Source: Flavobacterium gawalongense (GTDB taxonomy: Bacteria; Bacteroidota; Bacteroidia; Flavobacteriales; Flavobacteriaceae). Taken from it: a stretch of DNA of 64,000 nt. The notes below the pieces were generated by a model that saw only the letters and a program-made list of their open reading frames with translations, ran no database searches and was not told where the DNA came from. Shown piece by piece: positions 49,700 through 58,514 of this stretch (position 1 is the first letter of the stretch; the number at the start of each line of letters is the position of its first letter). The translations under genes and the position numbers were made by a program. The stretch is from NCBI RefSeq assembly GCF_007097265.1, contig NZ_VJZP01000012.1:28747-92746 (forward strand), given 5' to 3'.

Positions 49700-50194
49700 A
49701 TGAAAAAAATAATACTTCCACTTCTAATTTCATTTTTATTTAGTTCTTGTTGGCCAACAACTGATACCGGAGAACTTGTAAATCAACAGCAATACAAACC
49801 AGTAATTTTAGAGCGAAGTGTTTTTGAGAACTCTATAGCATTACAAAACTCACAACCCGTAACCAAATCTGGCAAAATATACATAAAAGATGATTTGATG
49901 TTTGTAAACGATGTAAATAAAGGATTTCATGTTTACAATTATTCAGATCCAAAAAACCCTATTCGGTTGCATTTTATAAAAGCACCTGGCGCAACCGATT
50001 TGGCAATCAGAGATAATACTATTTATATCAATCAAGCTGTAGATTTGGTAACTACTACCTACAATTCAGTTACGAATAAATTCATTGTAACAAGCAGAAA
50101 CAAAAGTGTTTTTCCTCAAAAGCAAGCTCCAAACGGATTGAGCGGATATGTATCTGAAAATCAAATAATAATCGATTGGAATTTAATTAAATAA
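49700..50194 (+). CDS. LVIVD-repeat-like lipoprotein
   Basis: 164 residues from ATG 49700. The lipoprotein signal (KKIILPLLISFLFSSC) has the Cys at residue 17. The mature part has beta-propeller-like blades (KIYIKDDLMFVNDVNKGFHV, YNYSDPKNPIRLHFI), as in LVIVD-repeat surface lipoproteins. It is short for that family, and ends where a propeller would continue. A paralogue follows 3 bp downstream. It may be part of a once-larger protein. Confidence 0.65.
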   Translation: MKKIILPLLISFLFSSCWPTTDTGELVNQQQYKPVILERSVFENSIALQNSQPVTKSGKIYIKDDLMFVNDVNKGFHVYNYSDPKNPIRLHFIKAPGATDLAIRDNTIYINQAVDLVTTTYNSVTNKFIVTSRNKSVFPQKQAPNGLSGYVSENQIIIDWNLIK

Positions 50195-50197
50195 TAA

Positions 50198-50926
50198 ATG
50201 AAAAAAATTATATATTTATTTACAATAGTGTTTTTACTTGGCTGCTCGAATGGTGATTCCTCTGAAAGTTGAGTAGTTGGACAAGGCGGTTCACTAGCCG
50301 TTTTTGCTATAAAAGGAAATTATTTGTATTGTGTAGATCAAATGAAATTGAATGTCTTCTCGTTAATAAACAACGAAAAGCCAGTGAAAGTCAACGAAGT
50401 TCCAATTGGCTTTAATATTGAAACATTATTTTCTTATGGAGATAATCTTTTTATTGGATCTAGAAACGGAATGTTTATCTATTCTATTACAAATCCAGAA
50501 AACCCAACTAAATTATCAAGTGTACAACATTTTACAGCTTGCGATCCGGTAATTGCCAATAGTACGCACTCCTTTGTAACACTAAACTCAAATACGAGTT
50601 GCGGAAACAACATAAATGTTTTACAAGTTTATGACACAAAAGACCTTACTAATCCAAAATTAATTCATAGCAGAACACTTACTCAACCAAAGGGTATCAG
50701 TTTTTTTACTTCAGATTATTTATTGGTTTGCGATGATGTAATAAAAATATTTAATATTCAAAATCCTGTAGAACCTATATTAGTAAATTCTATTGGCAAA
50801 AACTGTTTTGACTTAATTGTTAGAAACAACACTTTATTTGCAATAGGAAATAGTGGTGTTTATCGATACGAATTGAATCCGAGTGACTTAAAAGATATAA
50901 AATTAGTAAGTGAAATAAAGTTTTAA
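50198..50926 (+). pseudogene. LVIVD-repeat-like lipoprotein interrupted by an in-frame stop
   Basis: ATG 50198 opens a clear lipoprotein signal (KKIIYLFTIVFLLGCSNGD, Cys at residue 16), but TGA at 50270-50272 (codon 25) stops it. The same frame then continues without interruption to 50926 with propeller blades (FIGSRNGMFIYSITNPENP, NVLQVYDTKDLTNPK, VIKIFNIQNPVEP). Everything except that one codon looks intact. Either the gene is freshly inactivated, or an error or variant is present. A start at ATG 50324 would give a protein without a signal. It converges with the TrmH remnant at 50925. Confidence 0.75.
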
Positions 50927-51049
50927 TTCTCCAAAAAATACCGTTCTTCTATTCTTTTGATGTCTTTTATGGAATTCTTGGCCCAAGCCAATCTTTTTAC
51001 TAAAATTTCATTTTCGGATAAATGCCAATCAATGTTTGAATTGCGTAAT
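50925..51049 (-). pseudogene. Left copy of duplicated 3' end of TrmH-family gene
   Basis: 125 bases identical to 58523-58647, encoding SNIDWHLSENEILVKRLAWA and the following residues up to FLEN, then a stop shared with the convergent lipoprotein gene. The rest of the methyltransferase gene is absent here. With its intact partner it forms the direct repeat that bounds the peptide island. Confidence 0.9.
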
Positions 51050-51338
51050 TGGTAACCTTTATTTTCAGTGGGAATCCGTCCTAGAATTTTTGGACTCGAA
51101 TGAACACCAACACACAATTATAAAAAACATCGGTCTCAAAACCCCAAGATGGCGTTTCTTACAATCTAGAAACCCGAAACCGTCCCACTTCTTGATAAAT
51201 CAAATCAATGCAGTGCTGGTGCTCTCCAATCAGTTGCTTGCTCAAATCTGAGCTATAAATGACTTGATGTTGTGGTTTCACATTATATGTAAATTAACTA
51301 AAAGAATTTAGAAAATGAGCATGTTTATAATAATCTTG
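51050..51338. other. Left inner edge of island, no intact gene
   Basis: 289 bp between the left repeat and the protease gene. A short - strand stretch (SDLSKQLIGEHQHCIDLIYQ) looks like the relic of a protein but is stopped on both sides. Nothing else is seen. Confidence 0.45.
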
Positions 51339-52511
51339 TTATTTGTTATTTTTTAAAAACAAAGCCTTAATCCATCCGATAAGTAAGTAGAAAAATAATA
51401 TTGGAATGAAAAGATTTCCTAATTCTGCTAATGAAAATTGTGAATTGGTTACAAAAAGGTTTTTGACAAAATGAGTTAAGTTTTGTGGAAAATAAAGAAT
51501 AGAGTGTGGGTTTTTGATTACAACAAAATAGACAAAAAACAGTATAAAACTATAGCTAATTAAACCATAAAACAATAAAAAGTAATCAATTGATTTCCAA
51601 CTTATTTTTGATTTAAAAATAGCTTTTAATTTTAGATAACCGTGTTGCATTAAGTTCGGTTTCTCTAATGCGTCAGACAAAATCCAATATCCGTCACTTC
51701 TAGCAAACGGATTCAAGCTGTGTGTGATTGATATGGAATAGATACATGCTAAAAGTATAACTAAATGATTTTGAAAAATTAAACCTATTGAAATTAAAAA
51801 TATTGTATAAATTAATTCAAAATACATTCCTGCCAAGTTTACAATGATTCTTTGAGATTTTGGCAACTTCCAAATATCAGTAACATCGGCAAAATAGACA
51901 GGCATGAATAAATAAAAACCACCTCCGATGCCACCATGTTTTGCTCCAAAATAATGTGCTGCTGATGCATGTCCGAACTCATGAAATGTTACCCCAACAA
52001 AACTCAAAAAGAAAAGCAACAACCATTCTGATTTTGCGATATTTGTATGTAATATTTGATTATAAAACGCATAAAAACTAGCAAATAACATTATACTTGT
52101 AACCATCAAAATGGCTTTTATTACTTTTGGTAAAAACAAAAATTTTAAATATTTAGTAAGTTTTGATACTGTTTTTTCATTAATGACAATAAAATTCAAT
52201 TTCAAATAACTGGGTTTTGTGTTTGGTTTTATGTTAATTTCGCTACTTTCGATGATTCCAAATTTTGCCAATTTATTAAATAAAAAATCAAATGCGAAGG
52301 CTATCGTTAATACACCATTATGTCTTTCATTATACAAATTGACAAGGCTCCGTAAATCTTGTTTACTATCAATAAGTTGCAAAAAATGATATAGTTCTTT
52401 TGATATTTTCACTCTATGGTCAAATTGAGTTTGATGTATAAAAAACTCATTTTTATTTAGAGAATGGTAGCTTATTTCTTTAGAAAGTTGCGGTACTATA
52501 TTTTTGTTCAT
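51339..52511 (-). CDS. M50-family membrane metalloprotease with PqqD-like domain (RiPP-type)
   Basis: 390 residues from ATG 52511; the frame is open to 52577 but that start would overlap the previous gene by 98 bases. The N-terminal 90 residues (RVKISKELYHFLQLIDSKQD, then LRSLVNLYN) resemble PqqD/RRE leader-binding domains. Four or more membrane helices follow. The zinc site is GVTFHEFGHASAAHYFGAKH (HExxH), with the third ligand region NPFARSDGYWIL (NPx4DG). This order matches the zinc metalloproteases of peptide natural-product clusters (YydH-like). It probably cleaves or exports the modified precursor encoded at 55646. It overlaps the cyclase-like gene by 32 bases. Confidence 0.8.
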   Translation of the reverse strand: MNKNIVPQLSKEISYHSLNKNEFFIHQTQFDHRVKISKELYHFLQLIDSKQDLRSLVNLYNERHNGVLTIAFAFDFLFNKLAKFGIIESSEINIKPNTKPSYLKLNFIVINEKTVSKLTKYLKFLFLPKVIKAILMVTSIMLFASFYAFYNQILHTNIAKSEWLLLFFLSFVGVTFHEFGHASAAHYFGAKHGGIGGGFYLFMPVYFADVTDIWKLPKSQRIIVNLAGMYFELIYTIFLISIGLIFQNHLVILLACIYSISITHSLNPFARSDGYWILSDALEKPNLMQHGYLKLKAIFKSKISWKSIDYFLLFYGLISYSFILFFVYFVVIKNPHSILYFPQNLTHFVKNLFVTNSQFSLAELGNLFIPILFFYLLIGWIKALFLKNNK

Positions 52512-54393
52512 ATTTGCTAATTGCTTGTAAAACTGATGAGGTTGTAAATAATCTATTAAATTCTTTAGCTCTAACATTCATTCCAAAAGAGGATAGAGGG
52601 AAGCAAAGATTTTCGGGTTCAATATTCCTAGAATTTGGAACTTGTAATGCGTTAGAATTCTCCCAAGAACCATCGTCATACTGATTTCGTAATAAATATT
52701 CTATTGTTTTCTCGATTTCTAATGATCCCATTTCATTATCAATTAACAGAATTTCTAAAGCCATTCCTGTAAAAAACAAATTTTCTCCATATTTATCTCC
52801 GAAACTTCCATTTTCCTTTTGTTGTATTTTGATTTGATTAATAATGCAAATTAATTTCTGTTTTTCGCCAAGAAAATTATACGTTTTAGCCAGATAGTAC
52901 AAGGTATAAATTGGGCTAGTCCACCAATAACTATTTAGATTTTCTTCAAAATTTTCGTCAAAATAATCTTTAAGTTTTATAAAAGCAAGATCATTTTGAT
53001 TATACTTTGCCAAAAAATAAAAACTGACGGCACTAACACAATTGTGTGTGTGTATCCAACCATCTACATTATTTATATTAGTATCATCCAATGCTTTTAA
53101 CAACTTATTTTTATTGTAATAGGTAGAAAAACCACCTTTAAAATTCTGAAACTGCAACCATTTTTCAATAATCTGAGGCTCAATTTTTTTATCATTTAAA
53201 AAATAGCAAAGTAGTGCAAAATTGGTTGAATCAGCATCCTCTATCCAAGTGGTGTTATAACTCCATAAAGTTGATAGCGTATTTTTTTCTAAAAACAGTA
53301 ATGCAATTGAGGTTTCATTTTCAAAAGATTTTTTCAATATTTGATTTTCTGAAATTTTAGAAACTATAAATGCTGTTGCCCAAGTTGTACTAATTCCACC
53401 TTGATTGATATACTCTCTCCAACTTCCATTTTTGTTTTGCTTACTTTTTATAAATGCAATTGCTGAATAAATACTATTCGTAGGAGTGTTTCTTGTGATT
53501 TTTTGATTTGATAAATTAATTTCAGCCATCAAAATCTCCAAATAATTATCAATTTCATTTATAGCAGTATAGAATGTTTTTTTTGTATCCTCCAATACTT
53601 TTTTCCATTCGGGAACATTTGTATTTTCGACTAATTGCAAGGCTTTGTCACAATAAGAAATTCCTAGTTCATACATTTGTTTTGCAACGCCACGTATGTA
53701 CAAATATTTTTCTAAAACTTCGGGATCATAATTTTCTAAACCTTGTTTTTTTAATAGGTAAATTGCCCAATTGAACTGTCCTTTTTTCATATCAGTTTTC
53801 AAATCCTGTATGTCATCATTGAGCTGAAACGCAACCGAAAAATATTTATGAGACAGTAATAATTGCTTGTGTAAGCTTTCGTTCTCATTATCAATACTAA
53901 ACAAACAATCGATAGCTACTTTACCAAAAGCTGCTTTTTTATCAGCCAATGTTTCGTATTCATCAATTGTAATACTTTGTCTTTCCAAGAATGATTTTTC
54001 CAGATAAGTAGCTTCCAAATATTCGTTTCTACGGGAGTTCCAAAGTTTCCAGAAATCATTTTGCAAACCAAAAATACTGGTCAATATCTTGATGCTTTCT
54101 TCTTGACAAATGGTGATTACTGGAAATTTTGAAATATCTTTTTCGTCAATTAGAAAATCTGTAAAAATGGTTGCTTGGTAATACAAATAACCCGCAATAT
54201 TAAGCAATTCTAGATTTTTGTCTAAAATTGAAAATGTTTTTGCAAAAAGCGAAGGGTATTCAAGGTAGTAACTAGGGTTATTATCAATAAAACCTTTGTC
54301 TAGAATAATAATTTTGAAGGTTGTTGATATTGATAAATTTTGTACATAAGAACTAATTTTTTGTTTCATTTCAAAAATTTCCAATAACTTCAT
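52480..54393 (-). CDS. Isoprenyl synthase-like / class II terpene cyclase-like fusion protein
   Basis: 637 residues, two domains. Residues about 50-290 look like an all-helical isoprenyl diphosphate synthase: the second Asp-rich motif is intact (NDDIQDLKTD, Asp193-Asp197), while the first is altered (FTDFLIDE, residues 77-84, instead of DDxxD). Residues about 300-630 form an alpha/alpha toroid of the squalene-hopene cyclase kind. It has QW-like repeats (QNKNGSW, QNFKGGF, QYDDGSW) and the motif DADST at 386-390, close to the DxD(D/T)T acid motif of class II cyclases. No signal peptide is seen. It sits between a secreted protein and a leader-binding protease in a peptide cluster, so it may tailor the peptide or supply a terpenoid. 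Confidence 0.75.
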   Translation of the reverse strand: MKLLEIFEMKQKISSYVQNLSISTTFKIIILDKGFIDNNPSYYLEYPSLFAKTFSILDKNLELLNIAGYLYYQATIFTDFLIDEKDISKFPVITICQEESIKILTSIFGLQNDFWKLWNSRRNEYLEATYLEKSFLERQSITIDEYETLADKKAAFGKVAIDCLFSIDNENESLHKQLLLSHKYFSVAFQLNDDIQDLKTDMKKGQFNWAIYLLKKQGLENYDPEVLEKYLYIRGVAKQMYELGISYCDKALQLVENTNVPEWKKVLEDTKKTFYTAINEIDNYLEILMAEINLSNQKITRNTPTNSIYSAIAFIKSKQNKNGSWREYINQGGISTTWATAFIVSKISENQILKKSFENETSIALLFLEKNTLSTLWSYNTTWIEDADSTNFALLCYFLNDKKIEPQIIEKWLQFQNFKGGFSTYYNKNKLLKALDDTNINNVDGWIHTHNCVSAVSFYFLAKYNQNDLAFIKLKDYFDENFEENLNSYWWTSPIYTLYYLAKTYNFLGEKQKLICIINQIKIQQKENGSFGDKYGENLFFTGMALEILLIDNEMGSLEIEKTIEYLLRNQYDDGSWENSNALQVPNSRNIEPENLCFPLSSFGMNVRAKEFNRLFTTSSVLQAISKYEQKYSTATF

Positions 54394-55558
54394 ATTCTTT
54401 ATTTTTGTCTTTTTTATCGGACACGGACTTTATAAATACTTTCAAATCAGCAGTTAAAGGCAATTGATTTTGATTATTCCAAAAATCCTCAGAGTATGGA
54501 AATTTAGCTTTAAAAATATCTTTATCAATAGAAAAATTAGAATTTACTTTTTCGGTGGTAAAACTATTGGCGATAAACAAATTGGCGGTAAAGTCGTAGA
54601 TTGTACTGGCTTCTTTTTTGTCCCCTAGCAACTCGGTACTTGCTTCTAACCTTGTATTGCTCAAATAATATTTATTAGTCTTTGAGTTTTTAATATAATT
54701 TACTGTTATTTTGTATGCAGTAGGTCTAAATTTATGCCCTTTTATTTCTTGATAAGGAATGCTATTAATGTCATTATAAAAATCCAGTACTATCTCTTTT
54801 ATAGCATAATCTTCTCTGTTTATTAGAAAATAACCATTTAGTTGTTGCTGGGTTTTGTCTTTTAGGACAAAATTAATCTTTCTAAAATTATCATCTACTG
54901 ATTTTATTTCTGTAAAATCATAATATTTTGTATTATTAAACAGAATGGAGGAACTTAATGTTAAAAACTCATTTAAACTTGGAAATTTAAAATATACAAT
55001 GTCTTGTTTTTCTTTAATACCAGTTTTTCTCATATTTAGTATTTCTACTGCAAATTCTAATTTTTTGTTAGGGTCTGTTTTAAACACTGAGTTTCTAGAC
55101 AGTTTGCCATAAATATCTTGTAATCTTACTATTTCACTATTCTGTTTTAATAGACATCTTAAAAAAAAATTTTCAGAATATGTAGTTAAAACATAATTTT
55201 TTCCTATGCTATCATGTACTTTTTTTATTATGGATTCTCCATCACTCACTATAACATCTTCTAATTCAATAGGTTTTAGATCCATAAAAATGGTATCCTT
55301 ATTTTTTAACTTGTCAAATGTAGTTTTGAAATCATTATAACCAAGTAGGTTAAAATTAATTTCGTTTTTTTTTGAAACAAAAACAAAATTTCCTTCTGCA
55401 TTTGTTGTAGAATTATCACTTACATTAAAAATGTTTACATTTTCTAAAGGTAATTTGGTTGTTTTGTCAACGATAATTTTGCTTGTATGTAAGTTTTGAC
55501 TTTCTACAGAAAAACTAAAAAAAATAAATAATAAAATAATTAAATCTTGACTTTTCAT
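54371..55558 (-). CDS. Secreted protein with carboxypeptidase-regulatory-like domain
   Basis: 395 residues from ATG 55558 (MKSQDLIILLFIFFSFSVES); the frame extends to 55594 without a signal-like start. After the signal peptide, residues about 20-100 form a carboxypeptidase-D-regulatory-like beta sandwich (DKTTKLPLENVNIFNVSDNS, then NAEGNFVF). A long beta-rich region follows (HKFRPTAYKITVNY, REDYAIKEIVLDFYND), as in Bacteroidota surface or outer-membrane-associated proteins. It overlaps the cyclase-like gene by 23 bases, so it belongs to the same operon. It could bind or export the product, or serve as its receptor. Confidence 0.7.
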   Translation of the reverse strand: MKSQDLIILLFIFFSFSVESQNLHTSKIIVDKTTKLPLENVNIFNVSDNSTTNAEGNFVFVSKKNEINFNLLGYNDFKTTFDKLKNKDTIFMDLKPIELEDVIVSDGESIIKKVHDSIGKNYVLTTYSENFFLRCLLKQNSEIVRLQDIYGKLSRNSVFKTDPNKKLEFAVEILNMRKTGIKEKQDIVYFKFPSLNEFLTLSSSILFNNTKYYDFTEIKSVDDNFRKINFVLKDKTQQQLNGYFLINREDYAIKEIVLDFYNDINSIPYQEIKGHKFRPTAYKITVNYIKNSKTNKYYLSNTRLEASTELLGDKKEASTIYDFTANLFIANSFTTEKVNSNFSIDKDIFKAKFPYSEDFWNNQNQLPLTADLKVFIKSVSDKKDKNKEYEVIGNF

Positions 55559-55580
55559 AAACATTTTAATATATAATAGA

Positions 55581-55609
55581 CAAGAAGTATGCATAACACA
55601 TACTTCTTG
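55581..55609 (-). terminator. Hairpin attenuator between precursor and modification genes
   Basis: CAAGAAGTATG pairs perfectly with CATACTTCTTG around seven bases, 37 bases after the precursor stop and 22 bases before the next start. The T-run is weak, so partial termination is likely. This would give more precursor transcript than enzyme transcript. Confidence 0.6.
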
Positions 55610-55645
55610 AAAAATTCAACAATTATCAAATCGCTAATTAGCTCC

Positions 55646-55804
55646 TTACTTTGGTGTGTAAGCTGATGGAGAAACACCAATAACAATAGTGTCTACCCAT
55701 GCAAATTCATACCTTTTTTCTAATTCTTCCACTTGAAACTCTTGTAGCAACTGCTCTTCTTCTAATAATTGGAAATCCTCTAATAATTGATTTTTTTCTA
55801 ACAT
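55646..55804 (-). CDS. Candidate RiPP precursor peptide (52 aa)
   Basis: A 52-codon gene. The N-terminal 30 residues are an amphipathic Leu/Glu/Gln-rich leader (NQLLEDFQLLEEEQLLQEF) with a repeated QLL-acidic pattern. It is followed by ELEKRYEFAW and a tail VDTIVIGVSPSAYTPK, rich in branched hydrophobics plus Ser/Thr/Tyr and with no Cys. Leader-core layout, short length, the first place in the operon, an upstream TATATTTG box, a hairpin directly after and a downstream protease with a PqqD-like domain all point to a ribosomally made, modified peptide. The core boundary is not known; cleavage near the EKR or AW positions is a guess. Confidence 0.75.
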   Translation of the reverse strand: MLEKNQLLEDFQLLEEEQLLQEFQVEELEKRYEFAWVDTIVIGVSPSAYTPK

Positions 55805-55840
55805 TTTTTAAACTTTTAAGTTAAATACTAATTATTTTTT

Positions 55841-55848
55841 CAAATATA
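55841..55848 (-). promoter_or_regulatory. TATATTTG -7 box for the precursor operon
   Basis: The reverse complement reads TATATTTG, the Bacteroidota -7 consensus, 36 bases before the precursor ATG. No clear -33 element is seen. The divergent regulator gene starts 150 bases away, so both promoters share this 195-bp gap. Confidence 0.55.
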
Positions 55849-55998
55849 AAAAACATTATTTTTTCCTCGTACGCTGGCTTTTAAATAAATGTAATCATAA
55901 TTTGTTTCTCAAAACTAAAGCAATATTTTATTTATGTTTATTCAGAAAAAGCATAATATTTGAATAAAAACAACTATTTTCGTAAGAAAAAACATCTT

Positions 55999-56400
55999 AT
56001 GGAAATTAAGTTAAGGCAAATTAGAGAGAAAAAAGGCTTCTCACAAGAACAAATGGCGGAATATCTCAAAATATCCCAATCCCAATATTATAGAAAAGAA
56101 AGGGGTACTAGCAAAATTCAAGAAAAAGAATGGGACATTCTTGCCAAAAGTTTGGATGTTAATAAAACTGAATTAAGAGATAAAAATTGGGTATCACCAT
56201 TTAACAATCATACCGAAGATGGAGGCATTTATTCTTCACACATCATGTATGTTTCTGAACAGCTAGTTTCAGAACTTAAGGAACATGTTTTAACTTTAAA
56301 AGAAAAAAATACTTTATTAAAAGAACAATACGAATTTCGGATTAAAGAAAAAGATAAAATGATTGATTTTTTGAAACAAAACAATTCTGTACAAAGCTAA
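55999..56400 (+). CDS. XRE-family transcriptional regulator with coiled-coil tail
   Basis: 133 residues from ATG 55999 (MEIKLRQIREKKGFSQEQMA); the frame extends to 55960. Residues 1-60 are a helix-turn-helix of Cro/C1 type (SQEQMAEYLKISQSQYYRKE). Residues about 85-130 are a coiled coil (SELKEHVLTLKEKNTLLKEQ), likely for dimerisation. It is divergent from the precursor operon and 22 bp before the glycosyltransferase-like gene. I infer that it controls the island. Confidence 0.82.
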   Translation: MEIKLRQIREKKGFSQEQMAEYLKISQSQYYRKERGTSKIQEKEWDILAKSLDVNKTELRDKNWVSPFNNHTEDGGIYSSHIMYVSEQLVSELKEHVLTLKEKNTLLKEQYEFRIKEKDKMIDFLKQNNSVQS

Positions 56401-56422
56401 AAAACTATTAAAATCCTAATTA

Positions 56423-58408
56423 ATGCCTAAAATTATCCAAACCTTTTGGGTTTCAAAAGCCCATGAAGATGCATTACTTAATTCAGGCGGCTTTTTATGT
56501 CCCGAAATTCACTATATGAGTTGGGCCTTTTCTTGTTTGCAACTCATAAAATTTTATCCAAATGTAGAATTGCATACAAATAAAGCGGGAAAAGAAATTT
56601 TAATAAATTTATTAGGATTGCCTTATACCAAAGTTCATCTCTCGTTAGAGACAGAGTTTATGGACAATTTGTTACCATCTATGTGGGCATATTGCAAAAT
56701 ACATACATATAGCCAACAAAAAGAACCTTTTTTACATATAGACGGAGATGTTTTTATTTGGAAACCTTTTGAAACAGTCTTATTGCAATCTCCTTTGATT
56801 GTTCAAAACATTGATGAGAATTTGCAAGTATATAATGACTGTTTAGCCATTTTACGAAAGCAAGCTCCATTTTTACCTGATTGGTTAAAATTTTCTGAAA
56901 ATCAGATTAAAGCTTATAATGCTGGAATTATTGGCGGTAAGGATATTAAGTTTTTTAAGAAGTATACCGATTTAGCGTTTGAATTTTACAATAAAAACTT
57001 AAATTTATTTGTTGCTGATAATAAAGAAAATAAGCATATTCACATTATTCCAGAGCAATATTTACTGTATGTGTTAAGCAAAAGTCTTACTATAGATGTT
57101 TCAGTACAAAACGACAAAATAGTAAATCGTTCCTCTAATGAATTTAGTCATTTTGTTCAAATAGACAAAATCCCTTTTGATGAAACCTATATGCACATTT
57201 TAGGTAATTTCAAAAAAAGTAAAATACATAATGATTTTGTGAGCTTTGTTCTGAAACAAGAATATCCCAAATATTGGCAAAAAATCATGTCTTTTTATGA
57301 AGAAAAAGAAATTTTGAGTTCTTATATGAAGCGTCAAATCCAGATGCAAAACAATACTCAAAAAACAGTTTTGCCACAAATAGGAGCTATAAATGAAGAA
57401 TATTTAAACACTAAATTTTTTTGTAAGTTATTTGATATTAATTTCGAAACTAATAAAGAGGCTGTAAATGGTAATCCTAAGTTACAAGATTTATATATTT
57501 TTGAAACAAAAACCATAGAATTTAGCCTTAAAGAATTAAAAAAACACGATATAAAAGAGCCGTCTTTCCCTACATACAATAGGAATCGAGATGTTTTTGA
57601 ACAACAAGATTATGAAGATTATTACATTGTTGCAAATCCTTATCACGAAATAATTACTACAAAATTTGGATGGAGTGAACATTTGGGAGCTACAAGTAAA
57701 GAAGTAATAGATGATATGAATCCGCTTAGAAGTACTATTTTACTTTATTTGGATATGTATTATTTTTCAAATAATTTGGTATGGATAAACGATTCATTGT
57801 TGCATTTATTTGAAAAAATTAAGTTAAAACCAACTAAAATAGGAGAGTTTTTAAACAGTGAAAAATTACAATTACAAGATAATGAAGAAAACAACATCCT
57901 TTCACTTTTAAAAAAATGGTATGCATATGGAATTATTTATCTTTCCAAATCGGGTTTTATACCACAAGAGCCATCCAAAATTTATATTGAACATCAACTT
58001 AACTTAAAAAAACAAATAGCTAGTTGTTTAAATTATATAGTGAATTTTCACAAAATTGAGGACTACAATCCGCTATTTATTTCTCAATTCAATGAAAATC
58101 AAAAAATTACTTCTCTTCAAGAAATCATTAACGTTTTAGAAAAATTAAATTTTGAAGCCAAAGGAGTTCGTGGTAATATGAATAATTTGGGTGCAATTAC
58201 ACCTCCTGCAATTGCGCAATTAAAATTAAGAAATTATCTTAAATTGTATGTGATAATTACAAAAGTAACTGATACATATATAACTATATATAATACCGAA
58301 CTTATGGAAGATGAAACATATAGCAAAAAATATTTTTCAACCATTTGGGACGGAATACTTATTTTAATTTCCCCAAGAATAAGCAACCCAAAATTGCAAC
58401 TAATGTAG
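56423..58408 (+). CDS. Glycosyltransferase-like protein (DUF6734-type) with C39-peptidase-like tail
   Basis: 661 residues, no signal peptide. The first 300 residues start PKIIQTFWVSKAHEDALLNS and contain MWAYCKIHTY and HIDGDVFIW (Asp107-x-Asp109), a DxD-type nucleotide-sugar transferase pattern that I associate with DUF6734. Residues about 310-560 are a helical region with no match I know. The last 90 residues (GVRGNMNNLGAITPPAIAQL, YVIITKVTDTYITIYN, FSTIWDGILILISP) resemble a C39-type peptidase fold, but I see no Cys at the usual place, so it may be a non-catalytic leader-binding domain. It is co-oriented with the regulator and probably modifies the peptide. Confidence 0.65.
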   Translation: MPKIIQTFWVSKAHEDALLNSGGFLCPEIHYMSWAFSCLQLIKFYPNVELHTNKAGKEILINLLGLPYTKVHLSLETEFMDNLLPSMWAYCKIHTYSQQKEPFLHIDGDVFIWKPFETVLLQSPLIVQNIDENLQVYNDCLAILRKQAPFLPDWLKFSENQIKAYNAGIIGGKDIKFFKKYTDLAFEFYNKNLNLFVADNKENKHIHIIPEQYLLYVLSKSLTIDVSVQNDKIVNRSSNEFSHFVQIDKIPFDETYMHILGNFKKSKIHNDFVSFVLKQEYPKYWQKIMSFYEEKEILSSYMKRQIQMQNNTQKTVLPQIGAINEEYLNTKFFCKLFDINFETNKEAVNGNPKLQDLYIFETKTIEFSLKELKKHDIKEPSFPTYNRNRDVFEQQDYEDYYIVANPYHEIITTKFGWSEHLGATSKEVIDDMNPLRSTILLYLDMYYFSNNLVWINDSLLHLFEKIKLKPTKIGEFLNSEKLQLQDNEENNILSLLKKWYAYGIIYLSKSGFIPQEPSKIYIEHQLNLKKQIASCLNYIVNFHKIEDYNPLFISQFNENQKITSLQEIINVLEKLNFEAKGVRGNMNNLGAITPPAIAQLKLRNYLKLYVIITKVTDTYITIYNTELMEDETYSKKYFSTIWDGILILISPRISNPKLQLM

Positions 58409-58514
58409 ATTATAAAAAAAAACTAAAATACTGACCTACACACATTTATACACTTCACAATCTCCCAAAAAGGTGTAAATTGTCTTTGCGAAAACACAAA
58501 ATGCGACTTTTGGG

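Noticed and set aside
50270..50272. TGA as a selenocysteine codon
   Set aside because: No structure suggestive of a SECIS element is obvious downstream, the position follows a lipobox linker with no catalytic role, and no selenoprotein family is involved.
50923..51117. A 64-codon frame as a separate small gene
   Set aside because: Its sequence is the duplicated C-terminus of the TrmH-family protein plus random flank, so it is a remnant.
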